Assembly (NCBI GenBank): GCA_000149265.1
Contig: CH003110.1
Location: 466,725 to 530,724, forward strand
DNA from: Ciona savignyi
Taxonomy: Eukaryota; Chordata; Ascidiacea; Phlebobranchia; Cionidae
DNA: 64,000 nt
Direction of reading: 5' to 3'
Shown: positions 1-12,206 of the stretch, piece by piece
Position numbering within the stretch: the first letter of the stretch is position 1
Layout: each line of letters starts with the position of its first letter
The notes under the pieces: generated by a model
The model's database searches: none
Told to the model about the DNA's origin: nothing
What the model saw: the letters and a program-made list of their open reading frames with translations, nothing else
Position numbers and translations under genes: made by a program

Positions 1-150
1 ATGGGTTCTACCAAATTAAAGGAACGTGTCTATCATATACAACACACTGCCCGACGATGGGCGCAAGGTGATCTGACGATTGCCCGTGTGATAACCCCCT
101 TGGTTTTCCCATTCACGGGGATAAAGATAAATATCCTATCCTATCCTCCT
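1..150 (+). mobile_element. tRNA-derived SINE, 3' part
   Basis: Body and tail of the SINE family that recurs through the window: 'gggttctaccaaatt', 'ggttttcccattcacgggg', then a ctatcc tail. The head lies left of the window. Confidence 0.8.
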
Positions 151-245
151 TACATAGTAATTTCTCATTTGCATTACGTTTACTTAGGTTCGAGGTATTA
201 GAGCATGGTTATGTGTTTCCATTTACAATGTCAACAGAGTTTAAC

Positions 246-1490
246 CTAGAGAGTGTCAATTATGTGTTTAACCACCACTATTTGTAAAACACATTTTCCA
301 CAATTTGTATTTTATACACCGAGTATCTAGTTTGTTTCTGCAAGCATAAACGCATGGGTCCCTGAAATAACAATCCTATCATTTTATCCATGTTTATTAC
401 ATTATATATTTATTGTCTGATATGTGAGGTCCATGTTATCCAACATTCCTGAAAGTTTTAACCGGACTGTCATATTTTTCTTTCTGCAAGCATAAACGTA
501 TGGGTCACATTGTTACCAAACCAAACTTGTGTAGGGTGTGTGTCGGTAAAATAAAAATAATTTTTCCCCACAAATGATTTAAACTAAAGTCTCTTGTCAT
601 GTGCTGTAGCGAAATAAAACTAAATTCCAAAACAGCCCAATTTAGTTTTTAGGGTCTCGGAGAATTTCTCTGGGTTTAGTACATAAATGTTCGTTTTCCT
701 ATATCTGGGTCATGTTATCTAACAATTCTAAAAGTTTTAATACGATTTGACGACTCCTTGTTGAAGATGTCAGGACGACATGGCACGCCTGTCACAATCA
801 TGATTCTGGAACAAATCTCAATTGTTAGGATATTTTGTATGTATTTTAATTTTTTCATTGGTACAGCGACGGCTACGGCACTAACCTTCAATAAACTGAT
901 TGGAGCAGCTGTTCTGGCGCTATGCTTAAAAGAAGCTAGTTTTTTTTTGAAAAAATATCGTTTTTGTATTTAGAGTCTTAGGAGAATAATTACCATATAA
1001 TTTATTATACAAAATATTTGTTTCTGCATATATTAACCATGTTGTCTAACAAATGACAAAGTCGCAATGAGTTTCCATAAGCCCCTTTGGTAGATGTTGT
1101 GACAACATGCTATGCCACAATCATAATGTAGAAACATATCTTCGTTTTTAAGGAAATTACCGTATACCAATTTTTTATTTTATTTAATTTGCACAGAAAT
1201 GGCTAAAGGTCAAACATTTCACAAAATCTGAATAAAATTGGAGCAGTCGTTCAAGCGCTCTTCCCAAAAAAGCTATTTTTTTATATAAAAAAAATACTAT
1301 TTGGGTTTTAACGTCACTGGGGAATTCCCCTTAATTTATCACATGGAAATTTGGTTTCTGCATATTTTTTCATTACAATTTAACTATTCTTGTTGGTAGA
1401 TGTCAGGGTGACATAAAAAGCCTGCCAGACAAAAAAAAGAATAGAAAAAAACAATATGTGTCCCATTTTTCCTAATGGCACCCATACATA
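246..1490 (-). mobile_element. Family-B dispersed repeat, Helitron-like end
   Basis: Minus-oriented copy. Its 3' end reads TTGACACTCTCTAG (reverse strand, ending at 246) and its other end carries the ATGGGTNCC / TGGGACACA hairpin sequence near 1460-1490. The inside is made of repeated blocks around 'gacatggcacgcctgtcaca'. No long ORF. The same element occurs at 4.8, 9.7 and 32/37 kb. Confidence 0.6.
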
Positions 1491-1770
1491 AATATGCTGC
1501 TTTATCTATGTGAATGCGGTTTTAAGCATTAAAACATTAAACGCTACATTTTAAGTTCACCATTTTACCACCAAATTTTATAATTGTTTTAACTTCTGAA
1601 TACCTGAAAGTTTTAAATCAACTAGACAACCTTTTTCAGCCTAAAATACAATTAAAACTAACAGATTAGCAAAATACACTAAAATAAATTAATGCGAATT
1701 CTAATATTTAAATGTACCAAAAAAAACGTAGAAGACAGTCTAAAAATTGAAATCTTAAATATACCAAACC

Positions 1771-4700
1771 TTCTGTCCTATTTTCACCTTGTCCAGCCAC
1801 TTGCCGATATCCACCCAGTAGATAAGATGTATCTAGATACAATAAAGTCTCATTGTTGATTAGGATAGCTTACTAAACTTTACCTTCAACCACGACAGCT
1901 GTTGCGCTTGTTCGAAAAATGCTTGTGCGGTTCTGACCAACACTTGTCCAACTGTTAGTGAGTGTATTGTACATGTATGTGCAGATTAGAAATTGATGGG
2001 AGCTCCCACCGACCACATATGGCCTTCTTTGTATGTTTCTTTGGAAGTTCTTATTTAATAAAACCAAATCCTGGTTAAGGCCAAACACAAAGATCTCCCC
2101 TGTGGTAAGCATATTAAATAATAAACAAAAAATAAATCTAACAACTAGACCTACCCTGTATACAAGTAGCGAAACAACTGTACAATAATTGTGGCATTGG
2201 TTGAAGTATATGCCAATTTGCTCCATCAAAACATTGCAGTGATTGCACACTAGTGCTTGAACGATCTCGTAAACCACCAAATCCAAGTGTTTGTGGGATG
2301 TTTGGTTTCTCAAAACAATAAACTTTTCCTTCGTGCATCACAGCAGTCGCCTGGGATTGGTTGACACCTCCTACCTGCCAATCATTAAATTGTCATTGTC
2401 CCATAGAAACAGTAGCCACTTTGCATGTGTAACATTTAAAGCAAATAAAAAAATATAAATTACAATGGCTTTCTTTGCTTTAATGATTACATCGTTTTCC
2501 TCGGAACTAAATCTGATTTACAGCGCAATACGCATTTCAATTGCTAAACCGACAATGACTATCTGACTTTCTCCACCTTTTACCATTAAAGGGTAAGGTT
2601 AATGAAATATATATATGTACATACATATATATATATCTTCCAATATATTACCTCCAGCTGTGTATACGTGTTTTCTTTTAAGTTCAAACTAACAACATTC
2701 TTCCCATCAAGCGGCACAAACATGATCTCTGCAAGAAAAATTAAAAATATAATTCACAATGTTGAATACTGATAGCGAATTTGTGACAGTGTTTTCTTAC
2801 TGACCGTATACAATTAAAAGAAAGGCACATTTAACATTAGTTTAGGCCTTTTGTGTTGTTTAATAATAATTTTTAGTTTTTTTTTAACTTTTTTGTGTTC
2901 ACGATGAAAACAACTGGACCTTCTATCAAAATTAGCAACAGAAAAGCATGGCAATATCAAATTATTTTTTAGTTTAGGTATGTGTATAGCCAGACCTTAC
3001 TGCCAAATTTTAACTGTAAGCTAATGTTTTTGAATATTTATGATTTTCATGAGCATAAAATAATGAATGTCAGTATAAACCAATAAGAGTTGTTTCTCGT
3101 AAAATTTCTTGTTTAAAATTACGCCGGTAATTCAAAATCTTACAATTTAAGTACGCCTTAAATTAGGTATTAATTTGTAATGGTTAAAAATATACAAATG
3201 TGTTGTCCGATTTGTTTAGTCGCTCCAGAAATTACCGATTTATAAAACTTCTGGTGATTTTTTGGGATTCCAAGACTATATATCTCGATGGTCTTTTTTG
3301 AAACTAATATAAATGGGGAACCCAATTGGAAAATACTAAACACTTACGGTTCTGTAATTTAAACCGTCGCTTCTCCTTTTCGTACATGTCGGGTTTGACG
3401 TGGAAATAAAAAGCATCTTCAACCAAATCCCTGCAATCCAGTGAAGCTCGAACTAAGCTCTGTTGAGGAAGGTGTTATGTAAAGTTGAAGTGTGAAATTA
3501 ACAACAATTCATTATTCCAATAGTAAGTGAGTGTCACAATACTTTATCATCACAAAGGATATTATGTTGGTTAACAGTAAACCCACAGACGAGACACACG
3601 CTTGTTAATTTTAATCCTTAATAACACCAATTTGTCTGATTAGTACTAATGCAAATAGATTATGATAGTATAATAGTTTTATAATAGACCATCATTTACC
3701 GGTGTTAGTTAAAATGTTTAATATAGCTTACTACTGGTTGTTAGTTTTTTTATATCATATTGTTAAACAAAAATGAAATAAAATATAGAGATTTATTTCT
3801 TAACATGTATAAAGCTTATAGTCTGCTACATATGTTCTTCTATTTTTAATCACGTAATTTTGGCTACTTTACGACCTCTTTCCTGATGATCTTTGACAGA
3901 TAATCTACTGCAACAAGTTGTAAACGAAGATGTTGAAACAATGTTGGAAAATGTTCCTTCCTTGCATCAAGGTCATGTTTCACCCACCGAATCAGGGCTT
4001 CGTAGAGAACCTCCTCTGACGAAACCTGCAGCAAATATGTATATTAATATTTTTAACGGGGTACTGTATATTATTGTATTTTTAACGGTGTAATGTATAT
4101 TATAATATTTTTAACGATGTAATGTATATTATTGTAAGTTTTAACGGTGTAATGCATATTATTATATTTTTAACGGTGTAATGTATAGGTAAAGGTTTGA
4201 GAAAGCAGCAAAGCCAAGCGAGGCTCTACCAAAATGCTCTCTAATAACATGAAATCATATTCAGTTTATATACCACACATAACAGGAAACACATGTTTGT
4301 ACACGAGGTTGGACGGCGTTAAACAGAACTCGCGGGAAAACAATTCATCGACTGGACTGTAGAAAACAGGAAATTAATCGTAACTTCCCATGCACAAAAT
4401 ATGGACACATGGTATGGCCACCTAATTGTTAAAATATATAGAAATACAAATATAAACGTGTGGGATTCCACAATTATTGTATTTTTAACGGTGTAATGTA
4501 TATTATTATAATTTTAACGGTGTAATGTATATTATTATAATTTTAACGGTGTAATGTATATTATTATAATTTTAACGGTGTAATGTATATTATAATATTT
4601 TTAACGGTGTAATGTATATTATTATAATTTTAACGGTGTAATGTATATTATTATAATTTTAACGGTGTAATGTATATTATTATAATTTTAACGGTGTAGT

Positions 4701-7529
4701 GTATATTATAATATTTTTAACAGTATAATGTATATTATTGTATTTTTAACGGTGTAATGCATATTATTGTATTTTTAACGGTGTAATGTATATTTTTACC
4801 GGTGAAATTATGGGTCCCATTTAAAAAACTGGGACACATTGTTTTTGTCCGTTTTTTTTTGATCTAATTTTGATTAAATGCGGTGAAATGTTAGACCATT
4901 AGACACTCTGTGCCAATTAAAAGAAAAGATATATTCCTGAATTATGTTTGTGACAGGCATGCCATATTGCACTGACATCTCCAAAAAGGAGTCGATAAAT
5001 CAGATTAAAACTTTAAGAATTGTTACATAACATGACCCACACATGTAAAATCAGAAACTTGTCTAGTGGTTAAACATGTGGTTGACACTCTCTAAGTCTA
5101 GTGTATTTTATTGTATTTTTAACGGTGTAATGTATATTATTATATTTTTAACGGGGTACTGTATATTATTATATTTTTACGGGTTTTGAAATCACGTAGG
5201 GCATTTTGCCATGACTCTTTTTGTATATTATTTTATATATTCTTTGTATGGAATAGGTATATATCGGGCACGTTAACTATTCGGCCATACGACCGTGCAT
5301 ACCAGTTAAGTTTCGATATCATCAGTTATTTTCTTATTGCTAAAACAAGTTTATGCTATATAGGTATATTCATCAGCCGCATTGACCAATCGGCCATACA
5401 ATATTATTATGTACTGGCGCGTTAAACCATTTGGAAACAATATTTTAGCTTGTCACCATATTTGTGTTTTAAACAAAGCTACTGGTTTATTCTATATTAT
5501 TATATTTAAAGAGATAATCACCGATATATCATCAGAGGAAAGAAGAGAACCCAATTCATCAGCTTTAATGTCATAAAACTTTGTTTGGATTGAGATTTCA
5601 TCGAAGTTTTCCAATAGACATTGGTTGCAGTTCACCACTAATTCCTCAAGAGAATATAACTTCCCAAGTTGTCGGAAATGCAGACAATTCGAAGGGCTGA
5701 TTTCCTCCGAAAGGTATTCGATAGTTAGTCCAATCAAGTCTAAATAAAAAAACATGAAAAATTTATGGCATATTTATTGAAGATTTAATAAAACTGTTCA
5801 ACTGCCTATTTAAAACATCCGTGGTTAACGGACTAACTAAAGAATAATGTATGCTAGTTTAGTTATTTTTTTGTTGTAGGCAAGTCTAAGAAAAAAGTAT
5901 AGTCAAAATTGTACTTTTGATATTAAGACGTTTTGGAATGTAACTCAATTCCATTATTAATTTTAGCGTAATGCATAAAGTTGTAGGATAATCTTTTTAT
6001 ACATATATTTAGATGGTAACGATAACCGTAACTGTTAGCAAGACAGATTTTTAAAAAAGTGTAATGTAATATTAAAAATCTGTCCTGTCAACAGTGACGG
6101 CTATCGTTTATCATTGCATTTGTTGGTTGTTATCTAAATTTATGATACAATCAGATACAAAGCATAGCCGTTTTAGTCGCAATCATTTCTATATTAGAAA
6201 GGAATGTATTACCTTGTATTTGCATTAATGAAGCAGCGTGTAGCACTTCTTCCACATTATCAATGGATATGTAAACATGGTTGGTGTAAATAAAATCAAT
6301 GACATCTTGCATCGCTTGCTTGCTTACACTCTTAATCTCAATCACCGCTTTGAACTCCTCAGACATCTAAACATATTTCAAGGGAAGACTTTAACTTACA
6401 CTTACAGTAATAATTATTTGGGATCTTTTTGTTTGAAACCCGAAATGTTTCGCCAAAGATATATTGCGCTAATGTGTATCGCCAAATTCAACTCTCAAAA
6501 TAACTAGTTTTTAAATCGTCTGATCCATTAGCTTGGTGGATTATAGGGAATCGCCTTTCAATGTCCGGCCCGTTGGTCTAACGGTTAAGTGCGTCGCCTT
6601 TCAATCCAAAGGTTGCAGGTGCGAACTGGTCGCTAGCTATTAGGTTGTGTCCTTGGGCAAGGCACTTTACGGACATTGCCTGAACCCAGCGGGTTAATGG
6701 GTTCTACCAAATTAAAGGAACGTGTCTATCATATACAACACACTGCAATAGCTCCGGTAACCCGACGATGGGCGCGAGGTGATCTGATGATTGCCCGTGT
6801 GTTAACCCCCTTGGTTTTCCCATTCACGGGGATAAAGATGAATTTCCCATCCTATCCTAACCAGTGGAAAAGTTGTTAGTTAGCAGTGGGTGCGAGCTGG
6901 TCGGTTGTGTTCTTGGCACTTAACAGACTTTACCTGCAACTTGCGGAATAATGGGTTGTACTGAGGTGGAACGTTTGAATCATAAACAACACACTGCCAT
7001 AGTTTCGGTATTCCGTCGGTGGGCGCAAGGTGATCTGACAATTTCCCATTCGTCTGACTTTATGACATTCACGGGGATAAACGTACTTATCCTAATCTAA
7101 ATAATTACGAAAAAAGTTAGGTAATTTGAGATTTATTTGGGTAGCTGTACCATTCCGCTGGGAACGGTAGCGCCTATCCTTTTGCAAGCATTTACAAGTT
7201 TCTCAAAATTATGTCTTCGCAAAAACCAAATGTATCTGCGGTGATATAAACCTAAACTACTTGTTGTAAAGTAAGTTAAATGTAATCATATCTACCCGAC
7301 TGTGAAACATGGTATCGAAATACACACTACTAGCAGCCAGAATACTTCGATGTGCATTAAACTGTTTATCTTCTGCCATCAGTGTGACGTCACAATACTT
7401 GGCATTCGTGCGTCGCTGCCTGTAAATAAAAAAATCAAATCATCAATTAAAACTAAACAAGTTCAATAACCTGTTTAAAGCTGCCATAATCTCTTCATTG
7501 TGGCTTTCTGCACTTATTTCTTTCGTCAT
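1771..7529 (-). CDS. Kelch-like (KLHL) BTB-BACK-kelch protein, 3' end outside the window
   Basis: Ten exons join in frame on the minus strand: 7471-7529 (ATG at 7529), 7296-7420, 6213-6366, 5522-5739, 3873-4025, 3348-3459, 2652-2728, 2155-2374, 1884-2099 and about 1771-1832. BTB: CDVTLMAEDKQFNAHRSILA, then MSEEFKAVIEI and FIYTNHV. The BTB-BACK join shows the typical ISPSNCL and LGSLLSSDDIS; BACK continues with SSEEVLYEALIRWVKHD and CRDLVEDAF. The kelch blades follow (GKVYCFEKP, YNTLTNSWTSV, YLLGGYRQ). Members of this family recruit substrates to CUL3 ubiquitin ligases: BTB binds CUL3 and the propeller binds the substrate. Only about three blades are visible, so the rest should lie left of position 1. 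The exon holding the ATG is open upstream to a possible acceptor at 7566, so a further 5' exon cannot be excluded. The 3873-4025 / 5522-5739 intron contains the tandem array and nested elements listed below. I cannot assign a KLHL number. Confidence 0.85.
4187..4472 (-). mobile_element. Solo LTR-like element in the minisatellite
   Basis: On the minus strand it starts with the palindromic TGTGGAATCCCACA and later has a TATA-like 'ggtatataaactg'. It aligns over roughly 250 bp with 58452-58860. A TG start, a TATA box and lack of coding sequence fit a solitary LTR; the 3' border inside the array is uncertain. Confidence 0.5.
4806..5096 (+). mobile_element. Family-B repeat, internally deleted copy
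   Basis: Starts 'tatgggtcccattt' with its GTCCCA/TGGGAC-type hairpin and ends 'gttgacactctctaa'. Only one internal block remains, giving about 290 bp against 1.7 kb for the copy at 9.7 kb. Confidence 0.6.
6565..6860 (+). mobile_element. SINE, full length with tRNA-like head
   Basis: Head has a perfect RNA polymerase III A-box (TGGTCTAACGG) and a B-box-like GGTGCGAACTGG, then body and 'ctatcctaacc' tail. This is a good reference copy for the family. Confidence 0.85.
6878..7100 (+). mobile_element. Diverged SINE, tandem to the previous copy
   Basis: Recognisable 'gggtgcgagctggtcggttg', 'cattcacggggataaac' and 'tatcctaatc' but many substitutions. It is older than its neighbour, lies next to it, and both sit in the first large KLHL intron. 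Confidence 0.65.
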
Positions 7530-7565
7530 GTTTAAGTCAGATAGAGTACATGAAATCTTACTATT

Positions 7566-9081
7566 CTGAAAATACAAACGCGTTGTACAAAAAATTATCC
7601 TTCCAAATTCTAGTTGGCTTAAAGTAGAGCTGGAAGCTTTTGACTACAGTCTAAATGGTTGATAGCAAGGTGGTTATGGATTTCAAAAAACAATATATAA
7701 TTCCTAATGAACTAGTACAAGTAGTAAAATATTTGGTGTATTAAAATAATAATCATAAGCACCAATTCGTAAATAAAACGCAACTGCCGAAACAGCGTTA
7801 CCCAATAAACGTGATCATAAAATGCTTTACATCCTTCACAAGCTATAGCACCGGAGTCATGTGATAGTAAAACTGTTTAAAGAACAAACAAAGCAGTGTT
7901 TACATAGCCAAGCGTCCAAACAAAACCATACACAATTCTGCATGGGAAAAATGATTGATTATGTATGTTTGTGAAATCGTTGCCAACATCATAACTTTTA
8001 CTAAAATGTTAAATTGACGTGTATTTTAGTGTGTGGTATTAATAAATGTTTTGCAAAATTATTTACAGACTAGTTGAATAATAATGCTTTAATATATTTC
8101 TTTATAATAAAATCTGTTAATGTACAACTAATGTTCTTTTTCTGGACACATTACACTGCCTTTGTCTTCCATTTTAAAGTGAACGTCCTGATGCCATATT
8201 AATGTTTATTGTCAAGGATGCCATTTAGTTATAAAGAGTAACAACAGGGAATAGAAAATGTAAACAAATGTTTTCGCCACTTGTTTTTTCTCTGCAAGTT
8301 CATTGCTACACAACTGAATCTGAAGCACAATCACTTAATACTATCCCGCATATATTTAAGTAACTCGCTTCTATGCGAATACAGACAAACGGCTTATATT
8401 TATCAAGCAAAAATATAAAAATAACGTCCCTGTAATGGTTTTATTGCGCAAATATGTGTCGCTGCATCGGGATTTTTTGCATTAAGCCAGAATCAAACTT
8501 TGAGGTATGACGTAATTGAAGAATGTGCGGTTGGTCAGCTGATTATAAAGTGTTCGTCACAAGTTACCTCAGGCATGGTCATGTGCGACGACGTAAGACG
8601 GGTGTGGTCGAGTGCTTGGTCTGACTGGACATGAGTGAGGCTTTACTATATAAATCAAAAGTGGATGAAAAATTACACAAAATTAACAACCTTATAAAAG
8701 CACGGACTGGGTTGTAACTTTGTTGACGCTCTCTAGTTTTTATAACTTATACCTCAAAAGCCAATCCCCCCCCCTAACTAATGTGAGTAATAGTAGCCGT
8801 TGTTTGCCAACATTTTGAATTTGTCAAAGTCAAAATTATTTAAATAAAATGAAATTTCTATAAATAATATAACATATCAAACAAAGCTAGAACGTAAGCA
8901 TTATAAAAAATGTGCCAGCAATAGCTATCCGACTTCTTTGCCAACTTTACTATAAATTTGTGCATGTATTTTTGTTGTTGTGTATTTGTTTGCACAAACA
9001 TGTAGTTGTATACTTGCAATTGACTTGTTTGGCGAAACTTTAAAAAGCGGACAAATTATTGACAAAGATCATTGACAAAAG
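7566..9081. other. Region upstream of KLHL, no gene recognised
   Basis: AT-rich DNA without convincing exons. It should contain the KLHL promoter or more 5' exons, but I see no core element I would defend. A family-B-like end (GACGCTCTCTAG followed by T) occurs at 8727-8736, and a C-run at 8766-8774. Confidence 0.4.
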
Positions 9082-9660
9082 ATGATTTCTTTCACTTCTC
9101 CAGCAATAATGTTGTGGTCTGACGAAACGATGAAAATTTTCTACGATCACAGTCAAACTGATATAGTATATATCGATGCTACCGCTAGCATAATTACTTC
9201 AGAGAAGGGTAAACGTCCGTACTATGCCTACAAAATAGTTGTCCGCCACTTAATAAAAAGAAAATGTCCATTGGCTGTTGCAACTTACGTTGCAGAGCAA
9301 CATAACATAGCTTCAATATGTAATTTTATGAACATATTTTGTTCAGCAGAAAATCGTGTTGTTGGTAAATCTCTAGCAAAACTTATTATTTGTGATGGTA
9401 GAATGGCTTTAATTGGGTCAATCCTTCGCTGTTATATAGATGACTCACTTGAAGCTTATTTAACACGGTATTTTTCTTTGGTGACAGGTAAAGCAACGGA
9501 TATTACATTTTCTAAACAAAACTTACTTTTGTGTGGGTCCCACACGATGAAAAATATAAATCAACTTAGTGGGTTGGTAAGATTTCGGCGTCAAGAGACC
9601 ATGTATATACCTAGTATATTTATGTGTGCCGATACTATTATAATGAATTGGTTGATGTAA
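9082..9660 (+). CDS. Intronless DDE-transposase-like ORF fragment (192 aa)
   Basis: Continuous 192-codon ORF. Segments such as VYIDATASI near residue 30, CPLAVATYVAEQHN near 85, LIICDGRMALI near 105 and LLCGSHTMKNI near 150 recall a family of large uncharacterised invertebrate transposon proteins in which D-A-T and C-D-G blocks carry acidic residues of an RNase-H-like (MULE-type) fold. That assignment is from memory and is inference. Relative to such proteins (usually over 500 aa) the N-terminal DNA-binding part and the end of the catalytic domain are missing, so this is probably a truncated relic despite the open frame. It has no introns, unlike the host genes, and ends about 40 bp before a family-B repeat. 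Confidence 0.5.
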   Translation: MISFTSPAIMLWSDETMKIFYDHSQTDIVYIDATASIITSEKGKRPYYAYKIVVRHLIKRKCPLAVATYVAEQHNIASICNFMNIFCSAENRVVGKSLAKLIICDGRMALIGSILRCYIDDSLEAYLTRYFSLVTGKATDITFSKQNLLLCGSHTMKNINQLSGLVRFRRQETMYIPSIFMCADTIIMNWLM

Positions 9661-9698
9661 TGCTTTGGGGTTATTTTTGTTTTGGTTTTGTTTGTTAT

Positions 9699-11402
9699 TA
9701 TGGGTCCCATTTGAAAAATTGGGACACATATTGTTTTTGTCCGTTTTTTTCGTCAAACGCTTGAGGCATGGCATGTCGCCGCGACATCTACCAGAAGGGC
9801 TAATGGAATTGCAATGAGACTTTGCCATTGCCATTTGTTAGACAACATGATTTAAAGGAGCAGAAACCAAAATTTTAGGAGAGAGAGATAAACCCAGAGG
9901 ATTCCCCTGGGACTTTAAAAACCAAAACGGTAATTGTTTAAAAAAATTTATCCTTTTGGGCATAGCGCTTAAACGGCAGCTCCAAATTTGAATCAGATTT
10001 GCAGAAATGTAAGTGCATTAGTAAGTGATTTACCACCTAAAAGAAATAAAAAAATTACTTAGGAAAATACCCTAAAAACTAAGATTTTGTTCTCAAATCA
10101 TGATTGTGAAAAGCATGCCATGTCGCCCCGACATCTATTAAAAGAAGTAATAAAATCGCAATAAAATTTTGACATTTGTAAGACAACATGGTTGAGATAT
10201 ACAGAAACCAAATTTTGGGTAATGTAAGTGCATTAGTCTCTGATTTTACATTTAGAAGAAATAATAAAAGTACTTAGGGAAATACCCCAAAAAATAAGAT
10301 ATGTTCTCAAATCATGATTGTGACAAGCATGCCATATCGCCTCGACATCTACCAAAAGGAGTAATGAAATTGCAATGAAAAATTAACATTTGTAAGACAA
10401 CATGGTCTAGATATGCAGAAACCAAAAAAATTGGGTAATGAAATTAGGGGAATTCCCCTGAGACGTAAAAAAACCAAAACGTTTTTTCTAATAAATTAGC
10501 TTTTGGGGGCATAGTACTACAGCTGCTCTTTTCAAGTCGACAAATCAGATAAAAATTTAAAAATTGTTACACAACATGACTTACTTATGTAAAAACAGAA
10601 ACTTATCTACTAAACCCCGGGCAATTTCCTGAAACCATGAAAAACTAAATCGGGCTGTTTTGGGAATTTAGCTTTTGTAACATCCTGACAAGGTACTGGC
10701 TCCAAACACCTGTCTTAGTAAGAGGTTGCAGTATGCTTAGACGGCGTCTTTTATTCAGAGTTTAATATCGCGAATATCGCGTCATTGCCCAAAACTTGTG
10801 AATTTATTTGAATTTGAATGATGGCGGAAAAAAAAAGTCTTGAAATGACGGTTTTCTAAGGAAAAATATTTACCAAAATGTGACTAAACAGGAGCCAAAG
10901 CTCGTCATACACATCTTAACAATAACCAATAATTCCAAACATACAAAAACTACCAAAAGACCGATTGCCTCAAGATAATGATCAAGATAAGATAATGATT
11001 AGGCGGTAAAAAACGAGCGTTTTATAGTTCGGTGAAATTGATGAAAAAGGGGAATACAATAGCAATCTTATTCCCTCGTGAAATCGATATAATATAAACA
11101 ATAATGGCGACGATAAATCTTACAACTTTATATTAGTACAGCGCTTGGAAAGAAGCTGTAATTGAAAACATTTGTGGTTAAATGTTCGTAAATTTAAGAC
11201 GTTTATTCTTTATTTAATTAAACATGAAAAATAAGTTTGGTTGGTTAACTAAGGAACCCATGCGTTTATGCTTGCGGAAACAAACTACATACTCGGTGTA
11301 TAAAATACAAATTATGGTTAGGGACCCTGTAGAATGAATATAGAGCATACAACATGTGTTTTACAAATAGTGGTGGTTAAACACATGATTGACACACTCT
11401 AG
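9699..11402 (+). mobile_element. Family-B repeat, longest copy
   Basis: Starts 'tatgggtcccatttg' with a GTCCCA...TGGGAC hairpin and ends 'ttgacacactCTAG' followed by T. Inside are at least three blocks with a near-palindromic core ('tgtcgccccgaca' and variants at about 9775, 10120 and 10333) separated by related AT-rich DNA. No coding capacity, so non-autonomous. Confidence 0.65.
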
Positions 11403-11435
11403 TAACTAGTTCATTTGTGTATGCGGTCATCTCAC

Positions 11436-11600
11436 CCCATTGGCAAGGCACTAAAGGGACATTGCTTGAATCCAGCGAAATGATAGGTTCTACCTTTTTG
11501 GGTTAAATTGAAGGAACGTTTAAATCATGCACAAAACACTGCAATTGCTCCGATAACCGTCCTAGGTGATGTGCAATGAAGAGAACACTTAGTATGATGA
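11436..11600 (+). mobile_element. Degraded SINE fragment
   Basis: 'ggcaaggcactaaagggacattgcttgaa' region, body and 'cactgcaattgctccg' remain; head and tail are lost. The 11.6-12.2 kb stretch after it shows no recognisable exon. Confidence 0.55.
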
Positions 11601-12206
11601 ACCGATACACATGCCTACTGTCAAATTGTATGTAGTTACCCAACATTAGGCTATACGATTGATAAAACTCAAAAATATAATCCTGCTTAACAACATAAAC
11701 TTACAATGAAAAACAAGTTTCTAAATCGTAAACTAATTACAGTAGCTGCGAAAGGTATGTTAAAAATATCGCGTGGAGTAAGTGGTTCTTAACCCTCTTT
11801 TGTTGCATGCCTTCCTTCGTCTAATTTGATTTTCCATCCCTCCTCTACCGTATTAACTACCCACAATTCGAGTTACTACTGGACGAAATAAGGAAATACA
11901 CATATTTAGTGATGCATATATTTGAACTGCATAATATATCTGCTAAACCACTTCAATGTTACGCATATAGGTCTATAGGTCTGCATGAAAGTAGGACTAT
12001 GTAATAATAATACCAAATGCCATCAAACAAAAATGTCAAAAAACACTAAGTATAAAATGTACAAATTCCAAATCCTGGAATTTCCCTTTTAGAGAGGAAT
12101 TCCCCCCGTTCGAGAACGGCTGTATAGTGTGGTTTGATTAAACAGATTTTCGCGATCTTTTGCAAGTAGTTGATTTCCGCTTCTTTGTGATGTCTCCAAA
12201 CGTTAC

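Larger units (their letters stand above)
4044..5179. repeat. Minisatellite array in KLHL intron, interrupted twice
   Basis: About 28-bp units of the form TTTTTAACGGTGTAATGTAT followed by ATTATTATA run 4044-4186, 4473-4800 and 5103-5179. The two gaps are filled by an LTR-like segment and a short family-B element, so the array predates both insertions. Unit variants are few, which suggests recent homogenisation. Confidence 0.9.

Noticed and set aside
6585-6625. tRNA gene
   Set aside because: A- and B-box matches belong to the SINE head; there is no convincing full cloverleaf or acceptor stem.
6676-6879. Repeated small ORFs beginning [17 protein letters not shown] (also at 1, 38641, 39327, 43476, 44905 and 48453)
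   Set aside because: They are translations of SINE copies, found in both orientations and inside introns; their similarity is at DNA level.
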